From the NCBI GenBank assembly GCA_964645775.1, contig CAZYBU010000036.1, forward strand, positions 1 to 30,756: 30,756 bases of DNA, read 5' to 3'. The position numbers and the translations under genes were made by a program. The stretch is from CAZYBU01 sp964645775 (GTDB lineage Bacteria; Spirochaetota; UBA4802; UBA5550). Below, one piece after another: positions 15,363-23,298 of the stretch; the first letter of the stretch is position 1, and every line of letters begins with the position of its first letter. The notes beneath the pieces are model-generated. The model was not told the DNA's origin. It saw only the letters and a program-made list of their open reading frames with translations, and searched no databases.

Positions 15363-16181
15363 ATGAATCTCGATCATTTTCTATCAAAAGAGCAGATTGT
15401 TCAGATTAAATCAACGGAAAAGCAACCCGCAATCCGCGAGCTGGTTTCTTGTTTTTTGGAGATGAATCTGATCGAAAACAGTGAACGGGCCTACGCCCAG
15501 ATTATCCACAGGGAATCAATCGAAAACACGGGCATGGGTCATGGACTGGCCATACCTCACGCCCGCAGCGAACGGCTCGATTCCTTTGTCACTATTCTGG
15601 GTATCGCCAAAGAACCGATCAATTACCAGTCTTACGACGATAAACCGGTCCGTTTTATCTGTCTGAGTCTTTTCCCAACGGAACATAGCACCAAGTATCT
15701 TTATTTCATAGGGATGCTGGCCCGTCTCTTTTCCAACCCGGAGAAAAGGAGCGCCTTCGAAGAACTGACCGCCCCCTCGAAGGTGTACGCTCTTCTTAAA
15801 CGAGAAATGAAGGAATACTTCGAAGGGATAGCCGACCGGGAAGATGAGCAACCTGAGGCAGCCGTCAATCTCTCAAGCGTACCTTCAACCGACCTTGATC
15901 TACTGATTCGCCTCGACCGGCTTTTTAACCTGAAGGAATCGGATGGAAGCTCCTCCAGTATCGAAACCAAGATCACAGATCTGAAAAAACTCATCGATAA
16001 CCGTTCTCTACTTTACTACGAACGAATGAAAAAAAAGAAGGACAATCCCTTCGCCATCGTTGAGAAGGGCTCCTGTTCCGGATGCAACCTGGAGACCCCT
16101 CCCATGGAAGTCAACCGCATCCAGGAAGGCACCGGTCTTGTTGTATGTCCCCACTGCGGACGATTCCTGATGCAACTGTGA
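15363..16181 (+). CDS. PTS EIIA domain fused to CT398-type zinc ribbon
   Basis: From the ATG at 15363 the product is 272 aa; an earlier in-frame start would overlap the tRNA. Residues 1-145 are a fructose/nitrogen-type EIIA domain with GMGHGLAIPHARS, where His66 is the phosphorylated residue. A helical middle (about 175-225) leads to CSGC and CPHCG (Cys238, Cys241, Cys262, Cys265), a C4 zinc ribbon with the coiled-coil-then-ribbon form of the CT398/DUF164 proteins (ENGxCSGC-like). EIIA-Ntr proteins regulate partners by phosphorylation state. The ribbon suggests binding of nucleic acid or another protein. No clear ribosome site is seen, perhaps because the gene is read from the tRNA promoter. 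It is coupled by GTGA to the AhpD-like gene. Confidence 0.85.
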   Translation: MNLDHFLSKEQIVQIKSTEKQPAIRELVSCFLEMNLIENSERAYAQIIHRESIENTGMGHGLAIPHARSERLDSFVTILGIAKEPINYQSYDDKPVRFICLSLFPTEHSTKYLYFIGMLARLFSNPEKRSAFEELTAPSKVYALLKREMKEYFEGIADREDEQPEAAVNLSSVPSTDLDLLIRLDRLFNLKESDGSSSSIETKITDLKKLIDNRSLLYYERMKKKKDNPFAIVEKGSCSGCNLETPPMEVNRIQEGTGLVVCPHCGRFLMQL

Positions 16182-16657
16182 GACCCTTTCCCAGAAGAAC
16201 CTATACTCCCTCTGAATTTGTGTCCGACCTGCGTGAACTCTGGCGCAGGCGCAGGCGTATTCGCCCCCTGATGAAAGAACAGAGTATCCCCCATGATTTC
16301 CGGGAGAGAATCATGCTGGCGGTAACACAGGTAAACGACTGCCGCTACTGTTCCTGGTACCACTCCCGCCTCGCCCTATCCTCTGGTATACCGGAAAAGG
16401 AGGTCGATTCCCTGCTCTGTGGAGAACTTGAGGATTCTCCCCAAACCGAGATAATGGCCCTTCACTTTGCCACACACTGGGCTGAAACAAACGGTCATCC
16501 GAACCACGATGCAGAAAAGAACGTACGGGATTGTTACGGAGATGAAACCTTCGAAGATATTATTACGGCCATGCGACTCATACGAATGGGGAACCTTTCC
16601 GGCAACACCTGGGACTTTTTTCTTTACAGGATCAGCTGCGGCAGGCTGGGCAACTGA
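16178..16657 (+). CDS. AhpD/carboxymuconolactone decarboxylase-family protein
   Basis: The GTG at 16178 overlaps the previous stop codon (GTGA), so I start there; the product is 159 aa. The core motif is NDCRYCSWYHSRLA, with Cys55, Cys58 and His62 forming the CxxCxxxH redox site of AhpD-like proteins. AhpD is a disulfide reductase that supports peroxiredoxins; other family members are decarboxylases, but those lack the paired cysteines, so a redox role is more likely. The protein is helical, acidic after a very basic N-terminal stretch, and has no signal. Coupling to the EIIA-zinc-ribbon gene suggests a link between redox state and PTS-type signalling, which is inference. Confidence 0.8.
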   Translation: MRPFPRRTYTPSEFVSDLRELWRRRRRIRPLMKEQSIPHDFRERIMLAVTQVNDCRYCSWYHSRLALSSGIPEKEVDSLLCGELEDSPQTEIMALHFATHWAETNGHPNHDAEKNVRDCYGDETFEDIITAMRLIRMGNLSGNTWDFFLYRISCGRLGN

Positions 16658-16661
16658 GTTT

Positions 16662-17150
16662 TCAAGATTCAATAAACTTCTCTTCAATAATGGAGAGATA
16701 GCGTTCCAGTCCCGCAGCGTCGCCCGGCTCGTCCTGCACGATCTCGAATATACGGCTCAGGGCCAGTGAATAGAGGCTCTGGTGATTCAGGGTAAGGGCA
16801 TGAATATGCTCTCTTACCTCTTGAATCTCTTTATATCCTTCATCGGAAACCCTGTAAAGCTTCAGCAGGTGACGAACATGGTCGATTGCTGACAGAAGAC
16901 CGATGATATCCAGATGTGATGACGTATAACCTATGGGCACGAGCAGTTCATAATCCCTGGCAAGAAAAAGAACCTGTTCAGGATCGCGCACATTCCTGAT
17001 CTCTTCCTCGAAAAGGGCAAGAAGCACATCGGAACAGAATTCAGGCGTATCACAGAAACGCCTGGATACTTCTTCACGTTCCTCTCTGAAATCAACGCCT
17101 TTAACGATATAGGTTAGATCGTTATCCGTATTCTCTACACGCCGAGTCAT
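16662..17150 (-). CDS. Hypothetical helical protein coupled to the PHP gene
   Basis: A 162-aa soluble protein of unknown family, with no signal, membrane segment or clear cofactor motif. It appears all-helical and acidic; several segments (VSRRFCDTPEFCSDVLLALFEEE, LDIIGLLSAIDHVRHLLKLY) could pack as a bundle. Its ATG overlaps the stop codon of the PHP phosphoesterase gene (ATGA at 17147-17150), so both proteins are probably made in similar amounts. It ends four bases from the convergent AhpD-like gene. A partner or regulator of the phosphoesterase is possible, without direct evidence. Confidence 0.75.
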   Translation of the reverse strand: MTRRVENTDNDLTYIVKGVDFREEREEVSRRFCDTPEFCSDVLLALFEEEIRNVRDPEQVLFLARDYELLVPIGYTSSHLDIIGLLSAIDHVRHLLKLYRVSDEGYKEIQEVREHIHALTLNHQSLYSLALSRIFEIVQDEPGDAAGLERYLSIIEEKFIES

Positions 17151-18001
17151 GATCTGAGTTCTTCCTCCATTTTTTCCAGGGTATCAAAAACGCTCTCAGG
17201 AATGGGAACCTCATCCTTCCCGTAATGACCGATGACCTCGTCCTTATCCCCGTGGAAATCGCTCCCTCCCGTACAGAATAGTCCCAGGTCACGTCCCAGG
17301 TCACGGAAAAATTCCACCTGGTCCGGACTATGCATGGTGGACCAGACCTCCAGGCCCCGAACACCCTTCGCAGCCAGTCCGGATATAAACGCACGGTAGT
17401 CATCCGGGTCTTTCCGGGCCAGGGATATGGGATGAGCAATCACGGCCATGCCTCCGGCCCTGAGGGTCAGGTCCAGGGCCTCATCAAAGGATATCTTCTC
17501 CTTGGGGACAAAACCGGGAAGGCCCGGCATGAGAAACTTTGAGAATACCCCTTTAACGCTCTCGGCGTGCCCGTGTTCCACCAGGACCCGGGCAACGTGG
17601 GGGCGGCCGAGAGAGCCGTCACCCGAAAGAGCCCGGACCTCCTCATGTGAGATATTAATGCCATTTTTCTGGAGATCGAGTACCATCCTTTCGCCCCGGG
17701 TCTCGCGAAATCGAGCCAGCTCAGAGAGACGATCGACCAGTGGGCGGTAACCGGGATCGATCAGAAGACCGAGGAGATGAAAGGAACCTCCCTCGTAATC
17801 GATACTGAACTCCACGCCGGGCACAACCCGGCATCCATGAAGACTGCATTCCTTCAGGGCGCCGTGGACACCGGCCACCGTGTCGTGGTCCGTAACGGCT
17901 ATGACGCTGAGCCCCTCTTCCGCGGCATGCTCTACCAGCTTTTCCGGCTCATAGATGCCGTCCGAGGCCGTTGTGTGGCAGTGGAGATCGATAAGCTTCA
18001 T
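17147..18001 (-). CDS. PHP-domain phosphoesterase, RNase AM/YciV-like
   Basis: A 284-aa metal-dependent phosphoesterase. Metal ligands in order: HCHTTASDG (the HxH near residues 7-9), VTDHDTV, GVEFS, GRPHVARVL, VIAHP and GGSDFHG. This ordering and an inserted helical segment (about 85-170) match the YciV/TrpH family; the Escherichia coli member is now known as a 5'-to-3' exonuclease that trims rRNA ends and also acts on 3',5'-bisnucleotides. A similar cytoplasmic RNA or nucleotide role is likely here. The ribosome site is weak (CGGAAAATC before the ATG). It is coupled to the hypothetical gene downstream. Confidence 0.9.
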   Translation of the reverse strand: MKLIDLHCHTTASDGIYEPEKLVEHAAEEGLSVIAVTDHDTVAGVHGALKECSLHGCRVVPGVEFSIDYEGGSFHLLGLLIDPGYRPLVDRLSELARFRETRGERMVLDLQKNGINISHEEVRALSGDGSLGRPHVARVLVEHGHAESVKGVFSKFLMPGLPGFVPKEKISFDEALDLTLRAGGMAVIAHPISLARKDPDDYRAFISGLAAKGVRGLEVWSTMHSPDQVEFFRDLGRDLGLFCTGGSDFHGDKDEVIGHYGKDEVPIPESVFDTLEKMEEELRS

Positions 18002-18144
18002 AATGATTTTCCGTTCTTTTCTGCCAGAGACACACCATGCACTTTTTACTTCAAGGATAAAACCGGACCACTCAATTATGTCTCATGAAAAAATCCTTTA
18101 CAGTTTCTTTCTCTTTCATCTTTACTGTCAGATCAATATTTGAA

Positions 18145-18167
18145 AGCCCGCTAAAACATTCCGGGCT
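18145..18167 (+). other. Small hairpin in the ROK gene leader
   Basis: AGCCCG (18145-18150) and CGGGCT (18162-18167) are exact inverted copies around an 11-base loop, 31 bases before the ROK start codon. There is no T-tract. A weak 5' UTR structure or operator is possible; chance is not excluded. Confidence 0.3.
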
Positions 18168-18197
18168 GAAAGAGATCGGAATAACGAGGAACCATTA

Positions 18198-19151
18198 ATG
18201 TTTGTTGGAATTGATCTGGGTGGAACAAGTATCAAGGGCATACTAACGGATAAACATGGAAAGGAGCTGAGCTTTCGCGAGGTCCCCACCCCTTCCAGAG
18301 CGGGGGATATCGACAATTCCCTATACAATATCGTAGAAGGGCTGGCCACTTCGGCCTCTATATCAAAGATTGATATCGCCGGCGTGGGAATCGGGAGCGC
18401 CGGGCAGATCGACCGAAAGCGGGGCGTGGTCCTGTCCAGTCCCAATATACCGGCCCTGAACAATCATCCTCTGGCGAAAAACGTGGAAAAGATGACCGGT
18501 ATTCCGTACGTTCTTCTGGAAAACGACGCCACGGCCGCTCTGGTAGGAGGATGGTGGAAGGGCAACGGTTCCCGTTTCCGAAACTGGATCATGGTCACCC
18601 TCGGCACCGGTATCGGTGGTGGAATCATCATTGACGGACGAATCTTCACCGGCCAGGCAGGCAGTTCCATGGAGATAGGCCACGTCTCCATAGACCACCA
18701 GGGCCGGGAGTGCACCTGTGGCAACCGGGGATGCCTGGAACGGTACGCCTCGGCCTCGGCCCTCTTTGCTGACGCGAAAAAACGTCTCGAAACCGGTGAA
18801 GAGTCCGTTCTTCAGGAGGAATATCAGAACAAAACCCTGTCCGCCGAATCGATATTCAATGCCGCCGCGAAGAAAGACGCCCTGGCAAGGGAACTGGTAC
18901 GGGACACCGGGACCTGGCTCGGCTACGGAGTCGTTACCCTGATCAATCTTTTTAATCCCGAAGCCATCATCTTCGGCGGGGGAATGTCCTCTTCTTTGAA
19001 GCTGCTTCTCCCTCCCATGGAAAAGGTGATCAGGGAGAGGGCCCTGGTCGGCATGAAGGAGAATGTAAAACTCCTGCCCATCAAGGATCAGTCCCGGATA
19101 CCGGCCCTGGGTGCCGTGAAGATGGTCCTGGACTCCTTCCGTTCTCATTGA
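18198..19151 (+). CDS. ROK-family glucokinase
   Basis: A 317-aa ATP-dependent sugar kinase that phosphorylates glucose or a related hexose in the cytoplasm. Seen in order: GIDLGGTSIKG (phosphate-binding loop, 4-14), ENDATAA (with the catalytic Asp), TLGTGIGGGII, the ExGH motif MEIGHVSID, and the zinc-binding CTCGNRGCLE. The ROK signature is complete, and there is no N-terminal helix-turn-helix, so this is a kinase rather than a repressor. Length is typical. GAGGA lies seven bases before the ATG. N-acetylmannosamine kinase or another hexokinase specificity is not excluded, but glucose fits the GH13 enzyme elsewhere in the window. Confidence 0.9.
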   Translation: MFVGIDLGGTSIKGILTDKHGKELSFREVPTPSRAGDIDNSLYNIVEGLATSASISKIDIAGVGIGSAGQIDRKRGVVLSSPNIPALNNHPLAKNVEKMTGIPYVLLENDATAALVGGWWKGNGSRFRNWIMVTLGTGIGGGIIIDGRIFTGQAGSSMEIGHVSIDHQGRECTCGNRGCLERYASASALFADAKKRLETGEESVLQEEYQNKTLSAESIFNAAAKKDALARELVRDTGTWLGYGVVTLINLFNPEAIIFGGGMSSSLKLLLPPMEKVIRERALVGMKENVKLLPIKDQSRIPALGAVKMVLDSFRSH

Positions 19152-19221
19152 AAAATCAATTGACGCTTGTCTCTCCTGAGGGACATTACTTTTCCATCAC
19201 ATAAATCGGAGAGACCTCTTC

Positions 19222-19644
19222 ATGTCCGACATCAGGGAATCGACACAAATCAGCCGAAGGAAGGTCCTGAAAACCACAGCCTGGGCCCTTACCCTCCTTC
19301 CTCTCCTCCTGGTGGGAAATCTCGTCCGTAAGCGGATGAAGGTCATCCAGGCTACCAGAGAAAAAGTCGAGATACCCTTTGATATTCAGGATGGGGTTCA
19401 CCTCTTCCCTGATGTCATCGTCAACCGGCAGGGTGACTCCATTCTTTTTCTATCCACCCGCTGTCCCCACCTCGGATGCCGCATCGACGCCTACAGGGAG
19501 GGACAGCTCATGTGTCCCTGCCATGGATCCCGCTTCGACAGGAGGGGCAAACTGCTTGAGGGTCCGGCCACCAGAGGACTGGAGCGGCTCGGTTTCACTA
19601 AAGACACGGAAAAGGGTGTGTTCATCGTTGAACCTCCTGCGTGA
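19222..19644 (+). CDS. Rieske [2Fe-2S] protein of a quinol oxidase complex
   Basis: A 140-aa protein. The N-terminus has SRRKVLK followed by a hydrophobic helix (about 19-32), typical of a Tat-exported, membrane-anchored Rieske protein. The cluster motifs are CPHLGC and CPCHGSRFD, giving two Cys and two His ligands plus the disulfide-forming Cys of each box. It oxidises quinol at the outer face of the membrane together with the cytochrome b encoded next. The gene starts an operon with overlapping starts. GGAGAGA precedes the ATG, and a TTGACG at 19160-19165 may be part of its promoter. Length is typical for a bacterial Rieske subunit. Confidence 0.93.
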   Translation: MSDIRESTQISRRKVLKTTAWALTLLPLLLVGNLVRKRMKVIQATREKVEIPFDIQDGVHLFPDVIVNRQGDSILFLSTRCPHLGCRIDAYREGQLMCPCHGSRFDRRGKLLEGPATRGLERLGFTKDTEKGVFIVEPPA

Positions 19645-20551
19645 AAAAAAGATATCACTTCCCGGAATTTTCCGGGCATGGAACCGTGTCTTCCCCACGA
19701 CCGGCTATCTCTCTTTCGCCGCCTTTGTCATAGCCACGGTATCCGGGGTCGTGCTGGCCATCCCTTACGACGTGGCGAAGCCGGCCGAATCGATTCAGCT
19801 CATGCTTCTCTCCAATCGGCCCGCGGCCCTGGCCCGGGCCATCCATTACTGGAGCGCCCACCTCTTCCTGGTATTCATGGCCCTTCACCTCATTGAGTAC
19901 ATCAGCCGTGGCGAGGAGAACCGGGTGTCCCGGGGAGTATGGATACGACTCACCCTGGCCCTCCCGGCCGCTGTTCTTGTCATGCTGACAGGCTTTATTC
20001 TTAAAGGGGACGCAGAAAGCTTCCTGGCCCTCCAGATATTCCAGGGACTCCTGGCTTCCCTTCCCAGGGGAGGCGATGAGATCACCTTCGCTATTCTCGG
20101 GGCGGACATGCAGCTGGTCTACGTTCACCACGTGGCCACCACCACCATCTATCTCTGGGTCATCGCCGCTGAACACGCGCGAAGGGTATGGCCCACCCTG
20201 GCCTCCCATGTGATGATCATGACACCAGTTCTCTTCCTCTCATTCCTGGCCCCGGTCTACCTTCATGACGGGAGCGACCCTGTGAAGAAGGGGCCCTGGT
20301 ACTTCGTCGGCCTCCAGGAGGTACTTCACTGGGTGAGCCACCCCTTCTGGGTTGTCTTCGCCCTTACATTGCTTCTTTTCTTTTTCGCCCTCTATCCCCG
20401 TCTTCCTGAACGGTTCCTCCGCCCGGCCCGGATAGTCCTGGGGATACTCTTTCTCCTTTACGTTGCCTTCTTTATCATCGGCTGGTTTTTCCGGGGTGCA
20501 GGATGGCAATTCGTGTTCCCCTGGGAAGGGTTGTCGGGAGCGGGATTATGA
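19628..20551 (+). CDS. Short cytochrome b subunit of a Rieske/b complex
   Basis: No ATG or GTG in this frame precedes the conserved region, so I start at the TTG at 19628, overlapping the Rieske gene by 17 bases; the product is 307 aa. Four helices form the heme core: His73/His87 in helix B (HYWSAHLFLVFMALH) and His167 or His168 with His183 in helix D (VHHVATTTIYLWVIAAEH) are the axial pairs of two b hemes. A short C-terminal part has KKGPWYFVGLQE, the place of the PEWY motif of quinol oxidation sites, with Gly in place of Glu and Pro-Trp kept. Three further helices follow. The length is below that of mitochondrial-type cytochrome b (about 380-430) and between those of b6 plus subunit IV. Confidence 0.88.
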   Translation: MNLLREKKISLPGIFRAWNRVFPTTGYLSFAAFVIATVSGVVLAIPYDVAKPAESIQLMLLSNRPAALARAIHYWSAHLFLVFMALHLIEYISRGEENRVSRGVWIRLTLALPAAVLVMLTGFILKGDAESFLALQIFQGLLASLPRGGDEITFAILGADMQLVYVHHVATTTIYLWVIAAEHARRVWPTLASHVMIMTPVLFLSFLAPVYLHDGSDPVKKGPWYFVGLQEVLHWVSHPFWVVFALTLLLFFFALYPRLPERFLRPARIVLGILFLLYVAFFIIGWFFRGAGWQFVFPWEGLSGAGL

Positions 20552-22476
20552 GAGTGACCAGGCAGAGAATCCTTCTTTTCACGGCAGGGCTCGGTCTTGT
20601 GGCCGTTCTTATTATTCTCCTCCCCGGGGCCTTTATCAGCCGGGAAGACGTCTCGGGAAACGCTCTCACGGAAGAAAGGGTGGCCCGGAGTGACACCCTG
20701 GGGGAACTCCGGGAAGGATGCATTATCTGTCACGGTGAGATGACCGGTCTCTCCTCATCTCACGATCCCCGGGCTCTGGGATGCTCATCCTGCCACCTGG
20801 GCAACCGACACACTTTGGACAAAGAGGAGGCCCACCGGAACATGGTCAGGGTACCGGGCAACCTGGACCAGGCCCAGAGGACCTGCGGACAGGCAGATTG
20901 CCATCCGGACCTCGTGGAGAAGGTGACCGGTTCTCTTATGGCGAGCGGCCGGGGGATGGTCTCGGTCAACCGGTACGTCTTCGGAGAGGCGCCCACACCG
21001 GACGGAGAGGGCCACATGGACCGGCTTGGCGCCACTCCGGCCGACCTTCACCTTCACCAGCTCTGCCGGGTCTGCCACCTCGGAACGAAAAAGGTCGAGT
21101 TCTCCCCCATCACGGAAACGACGGTCGGTGGAGGATGTACCGCCTGTCATCTTTCTTACAGTAAAGAGGCGGAAAGAGAGCTGGCTGCCTACAAAAAGGG
21201 AGGAGAGGTCCCCCGGAGCCATCCCCGGCTCGATATCGAGCCGGACAACACGCGTTGTTTCGCCTGTCACGCCCGGTCGGGGCGTATCTCCACCAGTTAC
21301 CGGGGCCTTCATGAAACCACCCTGGACCCGGAAGACGTAAGCCCCGGAGACGATTACCTGGTTCACGAGGATGGCAGGGTCTTCTCCCGTCAACCGGCCG
21401 ATGTTCACCACGAGAAGGAGATGGCCTGCATCGACTGCCACACGGCCCGGGATACCATGGGCGACGGTAAGACGTATAAGCACCAGAATGAACAGGTGGA
21501 GGTATCCTGCGTCGACTGCCACAGGACCGGCCGGCCTGAGACCGTCAGGGCCGACAGGCTGGACACGGATTCCCGGAAGATTCTGAAACTTCGCGACAGG
21601 GAGGTACCCGACCGGGAATACGTCCTTACGGAGAGGAGGGGCCAGCCTCTGGTCAATGTGTTTCTCGATAAAATGGGAAAGGTGGTCATGGAAGGGAAAA
21701 AGAGAGGGAATATCCACGCCCTGAAGAGCCCCCTTCCGGTATGCACACAGGGCGTGGATGGACATGAGCGTCTTACCTGTAAGAGCTGCCATACCTCCTG
21801 GTCCCCTACCTGCATCGCCTGCCATACCCGGAGAGACGACACGGTCTCCCTTCTCAGGCGAATCCTGAAGGGTAAGGATTCCTACCCGTGGGAGGAGCTG
21901 ATGGACCTCTTCGTGGCGGCCCCTCCCACCATGGGCGTCCGCATCGACTACGAGACGAAAAAGGAGATCATCGACACCTTCATCCCCGGCATGATCATGA
22001 CTATCGATAACCTTGAACTCTCCTACGATTACCGGAACCAGCCCCTCTCCATCGGGGGAAATACCTGGCAGGTATTCCGCCGGCTCTACGCTCCCACGTC
22101 TTCACATACCATCGTCCGGGAGGCGAGGAGATGCGAATCGTGCCATCTGGACAGCAGAGCCGTGGGCTACGGCAAGGGAACATTAGTATACCGGAGCGGG
22201 GAATCGTTCCCCTGGAGATTTACGCCATCCTACGGTCCCCACCCCGTCGACCGGCTCCCCCTGGACGCCTGGATCGAACCGGGGAACGACGGGAAGCGTG
22301 AGTATGTCTCCACCCGGAGAGGGGCGCGCCCCCTTAATCGAAGGGAACAGTATAAAGTACTGCGGGTAGGACGATGCCTCCAGTGCCATCCCTCGGAGGG
22401 ATCTAAGATCAACCCCATATATTCAGATTTCCAATGGTCCCTGGATAACCGGAAACCGGTCTGCGGCCGGGACTGA
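20548..22476 (+). CDS. Dodecaheme cytochrome c, membrane anchored
   Basis: The ATG at 20548 overlaps the cytochrome b stop (ATGA) and has GGGAG upstream; the product is 642 aa. One N-terminal hydrophobic helix (about 8-30) is an uncleaved anchor or signal. I count 12 heme-binding sites: CIICH, CSSCH, CGQADCH, CRVCH, CTACH, CFACH, CIDCH, CVDCH, CKSCH, CIACH, CESCH and CLQCH, the third with four residues between the cysteines. The protein would sit in the periplasm and take electrons from the Rieske/b pair. A large spacer without hemes lies at about 350-535. It is larger than most small periplasmic multihemes; its final acceptor is unknown. Confidence 0.93.
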   Translation: MRVTRQRILLFTAGLGLVAVLIILLPGAFISREDVSGNALTEERVARSDTLGELREGCIICHGEMTGLSSSHDPRALGCSSCHLGNRHTLDKEEAHRNMVRVPGNLDQAQRTCGQADCHPDLVEKVTGSLMASGRGMVSVNRYVFGEAPTPDGEGHMDRLGATPADLHLHQLCRVCHLGTKKVEFSPITETTVGGGCTACHLSYSKEAERELAAYKKGGEVPRSHPRLDIEPDNTRCFACHARSGRISTSYRGLHETTLDPEDVSPGDDYLVHEDGRVFSRQPADVHHEKEMACIDCHTARDTMGDGKTYKHQNEQVEVSCVDCHRTGRPETVRADRLDTDSRKILKLRDREVPDREYVLTERRGQPLVNVFLDKMGKVVMEGKKRGNIHALKSPLPVCTQGVDGHERLTCKSCHTSWSPTCIACHTRRDDTVSLLRRILKGKDSYPWEELMDLFVAAPPTMGVRIDYETKKEIIDTFIPGMIMTIDNLELSYDYRNQPLSIGGNTWQVFRRLYAPTSSHTIVREARRCESCHLDSRAVGYGKGTLVYRSGESFPWRFTPSYGPHPVDRLPLDAWIEPGNDGKREYVSTRRGARPLNRREQYKVLRVGRCLQCHPSEGSKINPIYSDFQWSLDNRKPVCGRD

Positions 22477-22494
22477 CAGGTTCACCATTTCGAT

Positions 22495-22523
22495 TTGACA
22501 GATAACCGGTATCGTGTCAGGAT
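22495..22523 (+). promoter_or_regulatory. Candidate promoter for the Lys-rich protein gene
   Basis: A perfect TTGACA (22495-22500) is followed after 17 bases by CAGGAT (22518-22523), a weak -10 box. It starts 19 bases after the cytochrome c stop and leaves room for the leader and the ribosome site at 22541-22546. Confidence 0.4.
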
Positions 22524-22554
22524 ACGTGGCTATCAGGTGAGGGAGGTTACTGTT

Positions 22555-23130
22555 ATGGCTGAAAAGAAAAAAAGTTCATCGAAAGGGACCGCGAAAAAGG
22601 AAACCGGCAAAAAAGCCCCGGCGAAAAAAAACGCAACCGGTAAAACCACAGTAAAGAAGGGGAAAGCCTCGAAAACGGCGTCATCCCCGGTTAAGGAACT
22701 GACCGACCTGGCGAAAAAACTCGGAAATGAGGATATTCGATTCCTTATAGAACAGGCTAAGACGCTTATTTACAACCGCGAGATGGAAGCGGAGCATGAG
22801 AAAATGCGCGCCCGGGAAAAGGAAGTCCGGGGAAAACTTTCCCGGCCGGTCTACGATGATACCGTGGAGTTCGTGGAAGGCAAAGAGGGGGACCATTTTA
22901 TCATAGTTATGCGAAATGAACGCAACTTCTTCGACCGGGACGAGATGCGGAAGATCGTAAAGCTCTGCCACGCCGCGGAAAACGACACTGACGCCGGTGA
23001 GAGGCTCTTCTCATGGTTCAGCCGCTTTCGCCAGGACGTGGTCCGGAACTCCGACCTTTCAGGTCCGGCTGACGCCATCCTGGTTAATCTCTACAGGTCG
23101 ATCATAAAGACCTACACGGTCAAAGAGTGA
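22555..23130 (+). CDS. Unknown protein with histone-H1-like Lys/Ala-rich N-terminus
   Basis: The ATG at 22555 is chosen because GGGAGG lies eight bases upstream; the product is 191 aa. Residues 1-45 are almost only Lys, Ala, Ser, Thr and Gly (KKAPAKKNATGKTTVKKG), like histone H1 tails and bacterial H1-like proteins. The rest (about 46-191) is a mixed globular part with a charged helix (REMEAEHEKMRAREKEVRGKL) and a segment DHFIIVMRNERNFFDRDEMRKI, with no family I recognise. The tail suggests binding to DNA or RNA; this is inference. Codon use is like the neighbours. Confidence 0.8.
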   Translation: MAEKKKSSSKGTAKKETGKKAPAKKNATGKTTVKKGKASKTASSPVKELTDLAKKLGNEDIRFLIEQAKTLIYNREMEAEHEKMRAREKEVRGKLSRPVYDDTVEFVEGKEGDHFIIVMRNERNFFDRDEMRKIVKLCHAAENDTDAGERLFSWFSRFRQDVVRNSDLSGPADAILVNLYRSIIKTYTVKE

Positions 23131-23244
23131 AACAGTTCAGTCATTATTACTAAAGATTCATTTTAAACAAATAGAATGAATTATTATTCCCGCCCTCTTC
23201 GGCGCCGGGTATAACAGAGTTTCTTTATAGCAAATAAAAGTAAG

Positions 23245-23270
23245 GAATAAAGCCTGGAAACAGGTTATTC
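23245..23270 (+). terminator. Hairpin with GAAA loop upstream of the symporter
   Basis: GAATAA, a two-base bulge, CCTG, the loop GAAA, then CAGGTTATTC form a stem closed by a GNRA-type tetraloop at 23245-23270, followed by TTTCC. It could end transcripts of the upstream gene or fold in the leader of the symporter mRNA, which starts 28 bases further on. Confidence 0.4.
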
Positions 23271-23298
23271 TTTCCTGAGATTCGACGGGAGACCGTGA

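Noticed and set aside
16082..16177. Longer start for the AhpD-like gene
   Set aside because: The extra residues are an out-of-frame reading of the zinc ribbon; the GTG at 16178 gives normal length and stop/start overlap.
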